This document shows, piece after piece, positions 34,795 to 45,145 of a DNA stretch of 64,000 nt (the first letter of the stretch is position 1; the number at the start of each line of letters is the position of its first letter). The stretch is from Sneathiella chungangensis (GTDB lineage: Bacteria > Pseudomonadota > Alphaproteobacteria > Sneathiellales > Sneathiellaceae). The position numbers were made by a program, and so were the translations under genes. The DNA is taken from assembly GCF_009882935.1 (NCBI RefSeq), contig NZ_WTVA01000015.1, forward strand, positions 753,108 to 817,107. The letters run 5' to 3'. The notes beneath the pieces are model-generated. The model was not told where the DNA came from and ran no database searches. It worked only from the letters and a program-made list of their open reading frames with translations.

Positions 34795-35769
34795 TTACGC
34801 CGCCGCCGGCAGGTCGGCCCGCGCCCTTTCGACATCCCGCAGGATATCGTCCGGGGTGTCATGGCGCCGGATCTTGAGGAACAGGTCGCCGGCATCGCCA
34901 TAGGTCCGCCCGAGCAACTTGATCCATTGCTTCAACCGCCCGGCCTCCCGCGGGGGATTATCCATGCCGCGGATGAGGGCGCGATACTCCGTGATCAGGG
35001 AAAGAATGTCTGGCCAGTCAAGCGCGGGCGTCGACGGCTGTCCCTTGCGGGCGGCGGCAATTTCCCGGCCAAGGCCCGGGCGCGCAATCACGCCGCGGCC
35101 AACCATCACGTCATCGCATCCACTGATCTCGCGGCAGATCGCATAGTCCGCCGCCGTCCAGATTTCCCCGTTGGCGACCACCGGAATGTCCAGCCGTTCC
35201 CGGATCGGGCGGAGGCAGTCCCAATGCGCGGGCGGGCGGTAACCTTCCATCTTGGTGCGCGCATGCACGGTAAGCTTGCCCGCACCGGCCGCCGCAACCG
35301 CCAGCGCATTGTCGAGGGCCAGCGCCTTGTCCGAGAAGCCGAGGCGCATTTTCGCGCTGACCGGCACATTCCCGGGCACCGCGCGACGCACGGCAGAGAC
35401 AATCTCATGCAGTCTTTCCGGCCATTGCAGCAGCGTCGCCCCGGCATCATGGCGATTGACGGTTTTGGCCGGGCAGCCGAAATTGAGATCGATCCCCGGC
35501 GCGCCAAGCTCGGCGGCGAAGGCAGCATTTTCCGCCATGACCTGCGCCTCTCCACCCATGATCTGCACATGCACCGGCACGCCCGCCGCCGTCTGGCCGC
35601 CCTGTTTCAGTTCCGGGCAGAGGTGATGGAACACGGAGGCCGGATAGAGATGCTGGCTGACGCGCACGAATTCCGACACGCACAGATCGAACCCGCCGAT
35701 CCGCGTCAGCATATCGCGCATATAGACATCGACGACCCCTTCCATGGGGGCCAGCGTCACTGTTGCCAC
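34795..35769 (-). CDS. dusC: tRNA-dihydrouridine synthase (DusC-like)
   Basis: 324 residues from the GTG at 35769, preceded by AGAGGA nine bases upstream; a longer frame extends to 35853 but begins with unrelated sequence. Features are TLAPMEGVVDVYMRDMLT (FMN phosphate/substrate end), CVSEFVRVSQ, NFGCPAKTVN with the catalytic Cys at about residue 99, the HARTKMEGYRPPAHW site, and VANGEIW with GCDDVMVGRG. The layout follows E. coli DusC, which reduces U16 of tRNA with FMN and NADPH. It is followed without a gap by the lipoprotein gene and diverges from amn. Confidence 0.92.
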   Translation of the reverse strand: MATVTLAPMEGVVDVYMRDMLTRIGGFDLCVSEFVRVSQHLYPASVFHHLCPELKQGGQTAAGVPVHVQIMGGEAQVMAENAAFAAELGAPGIDLNFGCPAKTVNRHDAGATLLQWPERLHEIVSAVRRAVPGNVPVSAKMRLGFSDKALALDNALAVAAAGAGKLTVHARTKMEGYRPPAHWDCLRPIRERLDIPVVANGEIWTAADYAICREISGCDDVMVGRGVIARPGLGREIAAARKGQPSTPALDWPDILSLITEYRALIRGMDNPPREAGRLKQWIKLLGRTYGDAGDLFLKIRRHDTPDDILRDVERARADLPAAA

Positions 35770-35884
35770 CGACTTTATTCCTCTATTTTCCTTGTCATAT
35801 TTTAATGGTAAAATCACACCGATCACAAAGAAAGATATTATCGGAGCTGTCATAGGGGCAGTTCAATGTAAAAGGAAGATTAAA

Positions 35885-37378
35885 ATGAGTGAATTTCTGA
35901 CCGGCACCGCCCAACCCCACGGAAATGCAACGGACCTTCAGGAATTCACCGACGCAGAGGCGGCGTTCGACTATATCAAGTCGCTCTATGAGGCGAACAT
36001 CGCCAAGGTCAAGCACCGCTTCGCGCGGTTCGAGGCCGGCGACAAGACAAGCCCGGCGGAACCCGGCTATTATCCCTATCTCGGCCTGACGGTGGAATCC
36101 ACCGACATCACCCGTTCCGGCAAGCGGTCCTACGGCAAGATCGACGCGGCGGGCACCTTCGGTACGACATTGACGCAGCCGGACCTGTTCGAGAGTTATT
36201 ACAAGGAGCAGATCCGCCTCATCCTCAAGAACCATCAGCGGCCGGTCTATGTCGGCCTCAGCAACCGGCAGATGCCGCTTCCCTTCGTGATCGAGGCCGC
36301 GTCGTCGAACGTGTCCGCCGATGACATTCCGGCGCTGCAGGCGATTTTCACGATGCCGGAGCTGGCCAATATCAACGACAGCATCGCCAACGGCACCTTT
36401 GTACCGGCCGAGGGGCTGCCGCGCCCGCTCGCGCTGTTCACGGCGGAACGCGTGGATTATTCGCTGGCCCGGCTTTCCCATTACACGGGCACGGTGCCGG
36501 AATATTTCCAGCGGTTCGTCCTGTTCACCAACTACCAGCGCTATGTCGACGAATTCATCGAATATGGAAAAAAGCAGGTACTGGAGGGGGATGAGTATCA
36601 CGCCTTCGTCGAGCCGGGGAATGTCGTCACCCCCAATCCGCAGCTGACGGACAGGCCGCCGACCGGCACGCCGCCGGGGCATCTTCCGCAGATGCCCGCC
36701 TATCACCTTGTAGGGGAGCGGCATATGGGCATCACGCTCGTCAATATCGGGGTCGGGCCGTCGAATGCGAAGACGATTACCGACCATATTGCCGTGCTGC
36801 GGCCCCATTGCTGGCTGATGGTCGGTCATTGCGGCGGCCTTCGCCATACGCAGCGGCTCGGCGATTTCGTCCTCGCCCATGCCTATGTGCGCGAGGATCA
36901 TGTGCTGGACGAGGATCTGCACCCCTCGATCCCGCTTCCCGCCATCGCCGAGATCCAGGTCGCCCTCACCGACGCGGTGGCGCGCGCCGCCGATCTCTCC
37001 ACGGGCGGCGCCGATATCAAGGAGCATTTCCGCACCGGCACCGTCTATACGACCGATGATCGGGACTGGGAGCTGCGCCATAAAGACCTCGCCATCCGCT
37101 TCAACCAGTCGCGCGCGATTGCCGTCGATATGGAGAGCGCGACCATCGCCGCCAACGGCTTTCGCTTCCGCGTGCCCTACGGCACCCTTCTATGCGTCTC
37201 GGACAAGCCGATCCATGGCGAAATCAAGCTGCCCGGCATGGCCAATAAATTCTATCAGGACCGGACGGCCAAGCATCTGCATATCGGGATCGATACGCTG
37301 CGGCAGCTCCGCCTGCGCGGGGTGGAGAGCCTGCATTCGCGGAAATTACGGAGTTTCGACGAGCCGGCCTTCCGCTAG
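35885..37378 (+). CDS. amn: AMP nucleosidase
   Basis: 497 residues from the ATG at 35885, which has AAGGAAG eight bases upstream; the same frame is open to 35744 but overlaps the dusC start. Hydrolyses AMP to adenine and ribose-5-phosphate. The N-terminal part (about 1-180) is the AMP nucleosidase-specific domain; the C-terminal phosphorylase-like domain includes ITLVNIGVGPSNAKTITDHIAVLRP, MVGHCGGL and the AVDMESATIAANGFRF motif near the active site, as in E. coli Amn (484 residues). It converges with the alpha/beta hydrolase gene with a 4-bp overlap. Confidence 0.94.
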   Translation: MSEFLTGTAQPHGNATDLQEFTDAEAAFDYIKSLYEANIAKVKHRFARFEAGDKTSPAEPGYYPYLGLTVESTDITRSGKRSYGKIDAAGTFGTTLTQPDLFESYYKEQIRLILKNHQRPVYVGLSNRQMPLPFVIEAASSNVSADDIPALQAIFTMPELANINDSIANGTFVPAEGLPRPLALFTAERVDYSLARLSHYTGTVPEYFQRFVLFTNYQRYVDEFIEYGKKQVLEGDEYHAFVEPGNVVTPNPQLTDRPPTGTPPGHLPQMPAYHLVGERHMGITLVNIGVGPSNAKTITDHIAVLRPHCWLMVGHCGGLRHTQRLGDFVLAHAYVREDHVLDEDLHPSIPLPAIAEIQVALTDAVARAADLSTGGADIKEHFRTGTVYTTDDRDWELRHKDLAIRFNQSRAIAVDMESATIAANGFRFRVPYGTLLCVSDKPIHGEIKLPGMANKFYQDRTAKHLHIGIDTLRQLRLRGVESLHSRKLRSFDEPAFR

Positions 37379-38268
37379 CCCGCGCGGTTGGCGGCGAGAT
37401 GCGGGATCAGCAGGCCCGCCAGATGATCACAGAGCGCGGGTGAGAGATCATGCCCCATGCCGTCCACCAGTTCCAGTTTTGCACCGGGGATCAGGCGCGC
37501 CGTATCCTCCCCGGCGGCGTAGGGGACAAGCGGATCATCCTTGCCGTGAATCACCAGGGTTGGCGCCGTGACGCCGGGAAGCTCCGATACCCGCGGATTG
37601 GCGGCAAGCACAACCGCATACTGGCGCAGATAGCCGGTCGGGCAATAGCTGCGCACCACACAGGCGCGGATATGCTCTTCCAGCGCCGCGCGATCCCAGC
37701 GGAATCCCGGGCTGCCGATCACGTCATTCACCTGCAGCCCAAAGGCGACCACATCCTCGACCGCCTGGCTGGCCGGCGCCGACATCAGCACCGAGGTTGC
37801 GGCGGGGGTCGACGGCGGCAGGTGGCGGTTGCCGCTCGATGACATGATGGAGGTCAGGGAATACAGCTTTTCGGGATAGAAAATCGCCATCAGCTGCGCG
37901 ATCATCCCGCCCATCGACATGCCGACCATATGCGCGCGATCGATCCCGAGCCCGGCCATCAGCCCGGCGACATCGGCGGCCATATCGCTCAAATGATAGG
38001 GAACCTCGGGCGGCTGCCCCGTCTGCAGCTGCTGCATGAGCCGCGGCAGATCCGGCAGGCCCTTCTGCTCCAGCTTCTGGGAGAGGCCGATATCGCGGTT
38101 GTCGAACCGCACCACATGGAATTTCTCCGCCGCGAGCGCCTCGCAGAAGGCGGCGGGCCAGTCAATCAGCTGGAACCCCAGCCCGGCAATCAGGATCACC
38201 GCCGGATCGGACGAGGCGCCGAATGTCTCATATTCAAGGGAGAGGCCGTTGCTGATCAGGTTTGCCAT
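37375..38268 (-). CDS. Alpha/beta hydrolase
   Basis: 297 residues of the alpha/beta hydrolase fold with a complete triad: nucleophile Ser118 in GMSMGG, Asp in IHGKDDPLVP (about 244-245) and His273 in DGMGHD. The oxyanion region is ILIAGLGFQLIDW. The family includes esterases and the aclacinomycin methylesterase type; the substrate cannot be told. It is downstream of trxA on the same strand but separated by a terminator, so probably has its own promoter. Confidence 0.88.
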   Translation of the reverse strand: MANLISNGLSLEYETFGASSDPAVILIAGLGFQLIDWPAAFCEALAAEKFHVVRFDNRDIGLSQKLEQKGLPDLPRLMQQLQTGQPPEVPYHLSDMAADVAGLMAGLGIDRAHMVGMSMGGMIAQLMAIFYPEKLYSLTSIMSSSGNRHLPPSTPAATSVLMSAPASQAVEDVVAFGLQVNDVIGSPGFRWDRAALEEHIRACVVRSYCPTGYLRQYAVVLAANPRVSELPGVTAPTLVIHGKDDPLVPYAAGEDTARLIPGAKLELVDGMGHDLSPALCDHLAGLLIPHLAANRAG

Positions 38269-38292
38269 GGGCGGGAGGTCCCTTTTCCGTAT

Positions 38293-38321
38293 AAAAAAGC
38301 GGACCAGAATGGCCCGCTTTT
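38293..38321 (-). terminator. Intrinsic terminator of trxA
   Basis: AAAAGCGG (38295-38302) pairs with CCGCTTTT (38314-38321) around an 11-nt loop that can pair further. Read on the minus strand it ends in TTTTTTAT, 25 bases past the trxA stop. Confidence 0.8.
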
Positions 38322-38345
38322 CAGTGTTTTATCTCGAATTTTTCG

Positions 38346-38666
38346 TTAGCCCGCCGACTTGATCCAGTCTTCGATGGCACTTTTCGGCGAGGCGCCGACT
38401 TTCGTCGCCGCAATCTGTCCGTCCTTGAACAGCATCAGCGTCGGAATGCCGCGCACGCCGTATTTCGTCGGCGTATTCGGATTTTCGTCGATATTAATTT
38501 TGGCGATTTTCAGATTATCGCCCATTTCCTGGGAAATTTCGTCAAGCGCCGGGGCAATCTGCTTACAAGGACCGCACCATTCGGCCCAGAAGTCGACCAA
38601 AACCAGGCCAGAGCTATCCAGGACATCCTCTTTGAAGGAAGCGTCGGTGACTTTCGTAGTGGTCAT
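38346..38666 (-). CDS. trxA: Thioredoxin
   Basis: 106 residues, the standard length, with active site WCGPC (Cys31, Cys34), [12 protein letters not shown], the cis-Pro loop IPTLMLF and a C-terminal DWIKSAG. Cytoplasmic disulfide reductase recycled by thioredoxin reductase. The start has GAGG five bases upstream. It follows addA after 105 bp, an arrangement seen in other alphaproteobacteria, and is closed by an intrinsic terminator. Confidence 0.97.
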   Translation of the reverse strand: MTTTKVTDASFKEDVLDSSGLVLVDFWAEWCGPCKQIAPALDEISQEMGDNLKIAKINIDENPNTPTKYGVRGIPTLMLFKDGQIAATKVGASPKSAIEDWIKSAG

Positions 38667-38771
38667 AATATCCTCATTTCAGGCAATAAATTACAAGTTC
38701 TCCGGCACCCCGGCGGAAACTCTTCCCTGTTATAATTACGTATCCCCCCCGCCGACGTCAAGAGAGCAAGA

Positions 38772-41700
38772 TCACAGAAATTCCGGCGGCAGGGTCATCA
38801 GATGCGGACCCTCCGTCCATAAAAGCGCGCATTTCACGGCTTTTCCGGGATACATTTCCATGAGCGCGCGGCGGTATAGCGACATCTGCCTTATATATAT
38901 GGCAGGAACGGCGTCAATTGCCCGCGGGGACGGGCGGTTGGTCTTGTAATCGACAATGAGAATCTCGTCCTCGCCGACCATCAAACGGTCGATCTGGCCG
39001 GACATGACGCGGCCCTCGAACACGCCGCTGACCGGCACTTCGGCCCGGCTGGCGGGTCCGAAAATCGCGGAGAATTCCGGATCATTGATGACCCGCAGGG
39101 TTTCGCGCAGGATTTCCTCCTGCTGGGCGTCGTCCAGCCCGTGCAGCGGACGGGCAAGCCAGGCCCGCGCCGCCCGCTCGCGATTTGCCGCGGCAATTCC
39201 CGGCAGGGTTTCGAGCAATCGGTGAATGAGCAGGCCGCGATGGAAGCGGCGGCCGTCGTCCGGGCCGAGCGGCGAAGACACCTCGGCCTCATCCATGTCA
39301 CGCGACGGCGTCAACGGCCGCGGCGGGGTCGGTTCCTCCGGCGCCGGGCGGTGGATCCAGGCGGGCAGGCTTTCCGGGGAAGGCGGCGCCTCGACCACGG
39401 CCTCGCTCGCCTCGGGCGCCGTGCCGCCGGACCAGCGCCGGGCAACCTCGCCCCAGGGAAGCGCGACTTCCTCGACCCCCTCGCCGAAGGCCGGGTCGAT
39501 CAGCTCATACCAGCAATCGGCAGGCCGTTTATTCTTTCCTTCCCAGCCGCAGATATAAAGCCGGTCCTCGGCGCGGGTGAGCGCGACATAGAGCAGGCGT
39601 TTCTTTTCCTCGAGCTGTCGCGCCTTGGCGCGCGCCCGGGCCTCCGCCGTCAGGGGATCGTCATTCGCCGTCTTGACCGGCCAGAGCGGGAACGGCGTGT
39701 CATCCTCCGTCCAGAAAACGGATGGCTGCGCGCGCGTCCCCTGGCAGGTATCGGGCAGGAAGACGATCGGCGCCTGCAATCCCTTGGAACCGTGGACGGT
39801 GAGAATGCGCACCTCGTCCCGGCCCTGCTCCATATCGCGCTTGATTTCCGCCGCGCCCGCCTCGATCCAGTGCAGGAAACTCTGGAGCGAGCTTGCCTCC
39901 GTCCGCTGATAGCCGAGCGCGAGGGAGAGAAATTCCTCGATCGGGTCCGCCGCCTCCTGTCCCAGCCGGGCGAGCAGCTTCCGGCGGCCGCCGAGCCGCC
40001 CGAGAATATCGGCAAAAAATTCATAGACCGGGACGAAATCGGCGCGCGCCAGCAACTCGCGAAGCAAGTCCCGCGCGCCATCGAAGACGGGAAGGCCTGT
40101 CCGGTTTTCCCTGAGCGCCCGCCAGAGGCTGCCCTTGCGCCCATAGGCAAGTTCAAACAGCTGGTTGTCATCGCAGCCGACAAAGGGGCTTTTGAGGACA
40201 ATCGCGAGATTGAGATCATCCTCGGGCAGCAGCACGAACCGGGCGAGCGCGAGAAGGTCCATCACCGCCAGCTGTTCGGTCAGCACCATCCGGTCCGTTC
40301 CGGCGACCGGAATCCCGGCAATTTTCAGCGCCCGCACCACATGGCCGAAAAAGGCGTTGCGGCTCTGCACGAGAATCATGATGTCCCGGGGCGCAATCGG
40401 CCGGCCGGTCGCGCTCAGAACCTCGCCCTTGTCCAGCCAGTCGCGGATCTGGAGCGCGATATTCTTGGCGAGCTGGGCCGGCGGCTTGGCGTCGAGATTT
40501 TGCGCCATCGGCATTTCCCACGGATCGCCCGCGGCGGCCTCCGGCGGTTTGACGGTCGGCCAGATCTCGACAAGGCCCGCCTCGCCGGCGCGGCGCACCA
40601 GATGCGTCACCACATCGCCCGACGCCGTCAGGCCGGTGCGCGCCGGTTCCTCGGCAAAGACCCGGTCGACAAGGTCGAGCACGGTCTCGGTCGAGCGGAA
40701 GGAAAGGTCGAGGGGAACATTCTGCCATGCCTTACCGGCGGCGCGCGCGCGTTCCTGGAACTGGCGGCGCATCACATCGAAGGCCGCCGGATCGGCGCCC
40801 TGGAAGGAGTAGATCGACTGCTTCTCGTCGCCGACGACGAACAGCGTCCGTTCCGCCGCGACGGCGCCCTCCCCGGCGAAGAATTCCTCCGCCAGCGCGG
40901 CGATCACCTGCCATTGTTCGGCGCTGGTATCCTGCGCCTCATCGACGAGGATATGCTCGATCCCGCCATCGAGCTTGTACATCACCCAGGGCGCGACGCC
41001 ATCACCGGTCAGCAGATCGCGGGTCTTCAGGATCAGGTCGTCATAATCGAGCCGCCCGCGCCGGGCCTTCTCCGCTTCATAGCGATCGACCAGCGCCATG
41101 CCGAGGCGGATCAGCGCCGCCGTCGACGCCAGCACCCGCGCCTTCCGGATCGTCTCCCGCACCTTTTGCAGCCGCTCCGCCTCCGCGCCCAGAATATCAA
41201 GAATTTCCGGCCAGGCGTCGGAAACCTTTTTCGTCGCCAGCTTGGCGCGGATATGGCCCGTCTGCGTGAAAAAGGCCGAGACATAGCTCCAGAACAGGGC
41301 CGGCCGCTGTTCCGGCTTGAGGAGCCATGGCGCCATCATCTCCGCCATCGCGACGTCGGTCTTGCTGCCCATCAGCAGGCGATCGACGGCGCGGCGAAGC
41401 GAGGGGGCATCGAAGGTCGTCTCGCGCGAGGCGCGGGTGATCAGATGCTCTTCGGTGAGGGCTTCATCGATGCCGATTTTCTTCGCCAGCGCCGAAATCA
41501 CGTTATTCACGCCACCGAAGGCGCGCCGGAGGCGCAAAAGCCGGCTTCGCTTGTTGCCAAGGTCTTTCAGAAGCGCGGTGAAATTATCCTCGCTGACTTT
41601 CTCGCTCACCAGGCGGAGCGCCGCGCCGAGGGCAGCATTTTCCGGCCGCTGGCAGTCCAGCAGGGTATCATCGCGGGCGATCTGCATGATCTCGTCCGCG

Positions 41701-42161
41701 CTGCGGTCATCCATCACCTCGAAATTGGGCGACAGCCGGGCCTCCAGTGGGAAGCGACCAAGGACGGATTCGCAAAAGGAATGGATCGTCTGGATCTTGA
41801 GCCCGCCCGGCGCATCGAGGACGCTGGCGAAAAGACGGCGGGCCCATATTTTCTCGGGCCCCTTCGCCGGACGGCCCAGAAGGTCGATAAGGCTCTTCTC
41901 AAGCTCCGCGTCGGTCATCACCGACCAGCCGCCCAGCACGCCATTGAGGCGGTTGGCCATTTCCGCGGCCGCCGCCTTGGTATAGGTGATGCAGAGAATC
42001 TTCTCGGGCGGCGTGCCCGCGAGCATCAGCCGCAGGCTGCGTTCGACCAGCACCCGGGTCTTGCCCGATCCGGCGGAGGCCGACACCCAGACGGATTTCG
42101 CCGGGTCCGCCGCCTGTTTCTGGCGGGCGATGCCGTTCTCGACGAGGGCGGTGTGGTTCAT
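38772..42161 (-). CDS. addA: AddA: double-strand break repair helicase-nuclease, helicase subunit
   Basis: 1129 residues from the ATG at 42161, which has AGGAGGAGA just upstream and overlaps the addB stop (ATGA). UvrD-type helicase with WVSASAGSGKT (Walker A Lys at residue 34), LDYDDLI, VDEAQDTSAEQW, FVVGDEKQSIYSFQGADP, TVHGSKGLQAPIVFLPDTC and YVALTRAEDRLYI. At the C-terminus is a RecB-like nuclease with EILIVDYKTNRP. With AddB it resects double-strand ends and prepares them for RecA, the equivalent of RecBCD. It is the last gene of a tightly packed operon that includes murU and amgK. Confidence 0.96.
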   Translation of the reverse strand: MNHTALVENGIARQKQAADPAKSVWVSASAGSGKTRVLVERSLRLMLAGTPPEKILCITYTKAAAAEMANRLNGVLGGWSVMTDAELEKSLIDLLGRPAKGPEKIWARRLFASVLDAPGGLKIQTIHSFCESVLGRFPLEARLSPNFEVMDDRSADEIMQIARDDTLLDCQRPENAALGAALRLVSEKVSEDNFTALLKDLGNKRSRLLRLRRAFGGVNNVISALAKKIGIDEALTEEHLITRASRETTFDAPSLRRAVDRLLMGSKTDVAMAEMMAPWLLKPEQRPALFWSYVSAFFTQTGHIRAKLATKKVSDAWPEILDILGAEAERLQKVRETIRKARVLASTAALIRLGMALVDRYEAEKARRGRLDYDDLILKTRDLLTGDGVAPWVMYKLDGGIEHILVDEAQDTSAEQWQVIAALAEEFFAGEGAVAAERTLFVVGDEKQSIYSFQGADPAAFDVMRRQFQERARAAGKAWQNVPLDLSFRSTETVLDLVDRVFAEEPARTGLTASGDVVTHLVRRAGEAGLVEIWPTVKPPEAAAGDPWEMPMAQNLDAKPPAQLAKNIALQIRDWLDKGEVLSATGRPIAPRDIMILVQSRNAFFGHVVRALKIAGIPVAGTDRMVLTEQLAVMDLLALARFVLLPEDDLNLAIVLKSPFVGCDDNQLFELAYGRKGSLWRALRENRTGLPVFDGARDLLRELLARADFVPVYEFFADILGRLGGRRKLLARLGQEAADPIEEFLSLALGYQRTEASSLQSFLHWIEAGAAEIKRDMEQGRDEVRILTVHGSKGLQAPIVFLPDTCQGTRAQPSVFWTEDDTPFPLWPVKTANDDPLTAEARARAKARQLEEKKRLLYVALTRAEDRLYICGWEGKNKRPADCWYELIDPAFGEGVEEVALPWGEVARRWSGGTAPEASEAVVEAPPSPESLPAWIHRPAPEEPTPPRPLTPSRDMDEAEVSSPLGPDDGRRFHRGLLIHRLLETLPGIAAANRERAARAWLARPLHGLDDAQQEEILRETLRVINDPEFSAIFGPASRAEVPVSGVFEGRVMSGQIDRLMVGEDEILIVDYKTNRPSPRAIDAVPAIYIRQMSLYRRALMEMYPGKAVKCALLWTEGPHLMTLPPEFL

Positions 42162-45145
42162 TCCGTCTCCTCCTCGCCGCTCGACCATTCCTTGACGCGG
42201 GCAAGATGATCATAATCGTTGAACCGGTAGGGCAGATCCGGGCGCGGACAGCTCAGATAGGGCGTTGCCTGGCGGTCGAACTGCGCGATCAGCCGTTGCA
42301 GCCCGTCATAGGCCTCGCGCGCCAGATCCTCGGCGGCGGGGCCCTGCCGCCCGGCCGCATCGGAGAATTTCCCCGCCGGATCACCGCCATTCAGCTGAAT
42401 ATAGGCAAGCTCCGTCACCGGGGCGACGGTCACGCCGGGGAAGCCGTTACGGGCCAGCATTGCCGCCTCGAGCGCGAGCTGCGGCGAGACGCCGGTCGTC
42501 ACCTCGCTCACCGACGGCGGCGCGCCGGTCTTGTAATCGAGGATGGCAAGCGTCCCATCGCCGAGGGACTGATCGATCCGGTCGGCGGTGCCGCTCAGGA
42601 TAAAGGCCGCCTCCGGCGCCGGGATGGCAATTTCGCCCTTCGCCTCGGTCCTGATCGTCCGGTATATCTTGCGGCGCGCGGTCTCGAAGCCGACGAACCA
42701 GTCGGCGATCCGCTCGAACTTCGGCCACCAGAAGGCCCAGACAGCCGGATAGGAGAGCGCATCGCCAAAGGCCTCGCGCCCGAAATCGAGCAGCCGGTCC
42801 CGCGCATCCGGCGGCAGCTTCACCGGGTAATAATCGACGAATTTCTCCAGCGCCGCATGGATGAAGGTGCCGCGATCCGCGACGGAGGGGTCCATGGCGA
42901 TCTCCTCCAGCGGCGTCAGCTTCAGAATCTGTTCGGCGAAGATGGAATAGGGATCCTTGATCCATTTCTCGATCCGCGTCACCGAGAGGCGGCGGGGGCG
43001 CGCGGTCACCGGCGGGGTCGGCCGGGGCGCGAGGATGGGCGCATAGGTCTCCGGCTTGTCGAGCTGCCGCTGCCAGTCGAGAACGCGTTCCGCGCCGGTC
43101 TGTTCAAGGGCGAGGCCGAATTTCTCAAGCAGCGTCTTGATCCGCAGCAGCCAGCGCGAGGGCACGGTCGGCGTGCCGTCCATCTTGCCGGCGCGGGTCA
43201 TGACCACCTCTCTTGCGCCGAAGGCCTGCTGGAAATCATGGGCGGAAAGGCCGATTTTCTGTTCCGGCAGCGGCAGACCGAATTTTTCCCGCATCGGCCG
43301 GCTCATCCAGGGGTCACTCCCCGCATCGGGCGGCCAGCTTCCTTCATTGAGACCGCCGAGAATGACGAGATCGGCGCGGCCAAGCCGTCCCTCGATCGGC
43401 CCCCAGATCTGCAATCGCGGATGCAGGCCATATTGCGGCCGCACCATGCGCCCGCGCATCAGGTTGTCGAGCAGCTCCGGCCAGGCGGCGGGGTCGAACT
43501 CGTCCAGCACATCGGCGGCGCGGAGAAGCTCGGAGATGAAACCGGCCGCCGCCTCGCCGAAATTCCCCTGCCAGAGCGCCGGCAGCCCGGTCTCCTGCGC
43601 GGTCGAGAGCCGTTCGGCAAAGCGGATGAACAGGCGCAGGAATTCGGCGAAATCGATCTCATCGTGCCGCACCAGATCCTCAAGCGGCGCGGCGAGCGCG
43701 ACAATCCCCGAGAACCAGCTCTTGAGCTCCTCGCCTGCCCCGCTTTCCCTCAGCGCCCGCTCGATGCCGCCAAGGCCCGAGGCCGGGCGCGGACCGCGCA
43801 GGATCGCCAGCTCCAGCTCGCGCACATGGCGGCGGAAGGCCTCCGGCGCCGCGCCGCCCGCCGCCAGCGGATGCTTGAGCGCCGACAACAGCGCCACCGG
43901 TTCCGCCTCGCTCTCGATCAGCCGGGCGAGAAGGCGCAGGAACACGCCGGGTGGCGACTGGTCGAGACTGATGCCGGCGCTGTCGTCCACCTCGATATCC
44001 CAGCGCCGCAACTCGGCGCCGACCCGGCGCGAAAGGTCGCGGTCCGGGGTGATCAGCACCGCCGTCTTTTCCGGTGTTTCCAGCGCCTCCCGCATCAGAA
44101 GGGCAATCGACTGCGCCTCGCTCTGGGCATCGAGGCAATCAAGCAGGCGAACCCCGTCGAGCGCCGCTTTTTCGGGCGGTTCCGCAGACTGCCACTGGTC
44201 GCTGGTCGTTGCCGGGCGCAACGCTTCAGAGAGCAGCGACATTCGCGCCGCGCTTGAGGAGAGCGCCGCCGCGTCCGTAAGATCCGCAACATCCTCCCGC
44301 GTGATCCCGAGCCTGTCGAGAAGCAGCGCGAGGCCATGCTGGGCATGGCCGGGATCCTTCTGGACCGCCTGCCAGCTTTTCTCATCGAGATGGCGGTCAA
44401 GCCCCGGCAGCACCACCGCGCCCTGCTCCAGCCCGGCCACCGTCTTCAAAAGCAGCGCCGTCGCCGGGATCGAGCCGGTGGAGCCGACGGCGTAAACCGG
44501 CCCCGGCGGCGGATTTTCCCGCCAGTGCCGCACTTGCGCGCGCAGCAGCAGATCGCGGCGAAGCGCCGGATCGACCGCGCCCTCCGCCTGCAGGATCGCC
44601 GGCCAGTTGAGGCTCAATATCTCGAGGAATTCCAGGGTCACCTGCCAATGGGCCGCATATTCCGACGGCACCAGGTCATTCAGGCCCTTGAGATCCAGCC
44701 CCTCCGTCTGTACCTGATCGAGAAAGCGGGCAAGCGCGGCGGCAAGACCGGCGGCATCGGCGATGCTTCCGTCGGTGCCGCCGCGCGCCTGGATCAGGCG
44801 GCTCAGCAGCAGCTGGCGACGGAGCGGATCGATCGCCGGCGGCAGGGACAGCAGTTCCTCCGCCGCGCCGCCGATGCCGATATCGCTTTCGAGCAGCAGC
44901 TCATCCTCCTCGACATCGCCGATGGGCCGCATGCGCGGCAGCATCAGCGGCTTTCCCGCCGTCTCCCGCAAGAAGGCATTCTGCAGCGCCCGCGCCGCCC
45001 GGCGGGTCGTCGTGAGAACGGTGACATGGCTGAGGTCGGTACCGCTGGCGCCATGGCGCCGCAACAGCTCCCGCGCCAGCACATCGACGAAACTGTACTG
45101 CGTCGGAATATTGTAAACTTCCGGAGTTTTCGCCGTTTCCGCCAT
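42158..45145 (-). CDS. addB: AddB: double-strand break repair protein, alphaproteobacterial type
   Basis: 995 residues. Partner of AddA. The N-terminus (VTVLTTTRRAARALQNAFL) is the inactive helicase-like part of the alphaproteobacterial type; the middle includes LGGLNEGSWPPDAGSDPWMSRPMRE; the C-terminal nuclease shows GTADRIDQSLGDGTLAILDYKTG. Only one Cys is visible near the C-terminus (SCPRPDLPY), so the iron-sulfur staple of Bacillus AddB appears absent. The ATG overlaps the murU stop by one base (TAATG). Confidence 0.95.
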   Translation of the reverse strand: MAETAKTPEVYNIPTQYSFVDVLARELLRRHGASGTDLSHVTVLTTTRRAARALQNAFLRETAGKPLMLPRMRPIGDVEEDELLLESDIGIGGAAEELLSLPPAIDPLRRQLLLSRLIQARGGTDGSIADAAGLAAALARFLDQVQTEGLDLKGLNDLVPSEYAAHWQVTLEFLEILSLNWPAILQAEGAVDPALRRDLLLRAQVRHWRENPPPGPVYAVGSTGSIPATALLLKTVAGLEQGAVVLPGLDRHLDEKSWQAVQKDPGHAQHGLALLLDRLGITREDVADLTDAAALSSSAARMSLLSEALRPATTSDQWQSAEPPEKAALDGVRLLDCLDAQSEAQSIALLMREALETPEKTAVLITPDRDLSRRVGAELRRWDIEVDDSAGISLDQSPPGVFLRLLARLIESEAEPVALLSALKHPLAAGGAAPEAFRRHVRELELAILRGPRPASGLGGIERALRESGAGEELKSWFSGIVALAAPLEDLVRHDEIDFAEFLRLFIRFAERLSTAQETGLPALWQGNFGEAAAGFISELLRAADVLDEFDPAAWPELLDNLMRGRMVRPQYGLHPRLQIWGPIEGRLGRADLVILGGLNEGSWPPDAGSDPWMSRPMREKFGLPLPEQKIGLSAHDFQQAFGAREVVMTRAGKMDGTPTVPSRWLLRIKTLLEKFGLALEQTGAERVLDWQRQLDKPETYAPILAPRPTPPVTARPRRLSVTRIEKWIKDPYSIFAEQILKLTPLEEIAMDPSVADRGTFIHAALEKFVDYYPVKLPPDARDRLLDFGREAFGDALSYPAVWAFWWPKFERIADWFVGFETARRKIYRTIRTEAKGEIAIPAPEAAFILSGTADRIDQSLGDGTLAILDYKTGAPPSVSEVTTGVSPQLALEAAMLARNGFPGVTVAPVTELAYIQLNGGDPAGKFSDAAGRQGPAAEDLAREAYDGLQRLIAQFDRQATPYLSCPRPDLPYRFNDYDHLARVKEWSSGEEETE

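Noticed and set aside
39141-42209. A 1022-codon open frame on the plus strand opposite addA
   Set aside because: Opposite a well-recognised gene with all helicase motifs; GC-rich coding regions keep the complementary frame open. The translation is rich in Arg, Gln and His with no domain pattern.
42206-44257. A 683-codon plus-strand frame opposite addB
   Set aside because: Same cause: low-complexity Arg/Gln-rich translation, no motif, opposite a clear gene.
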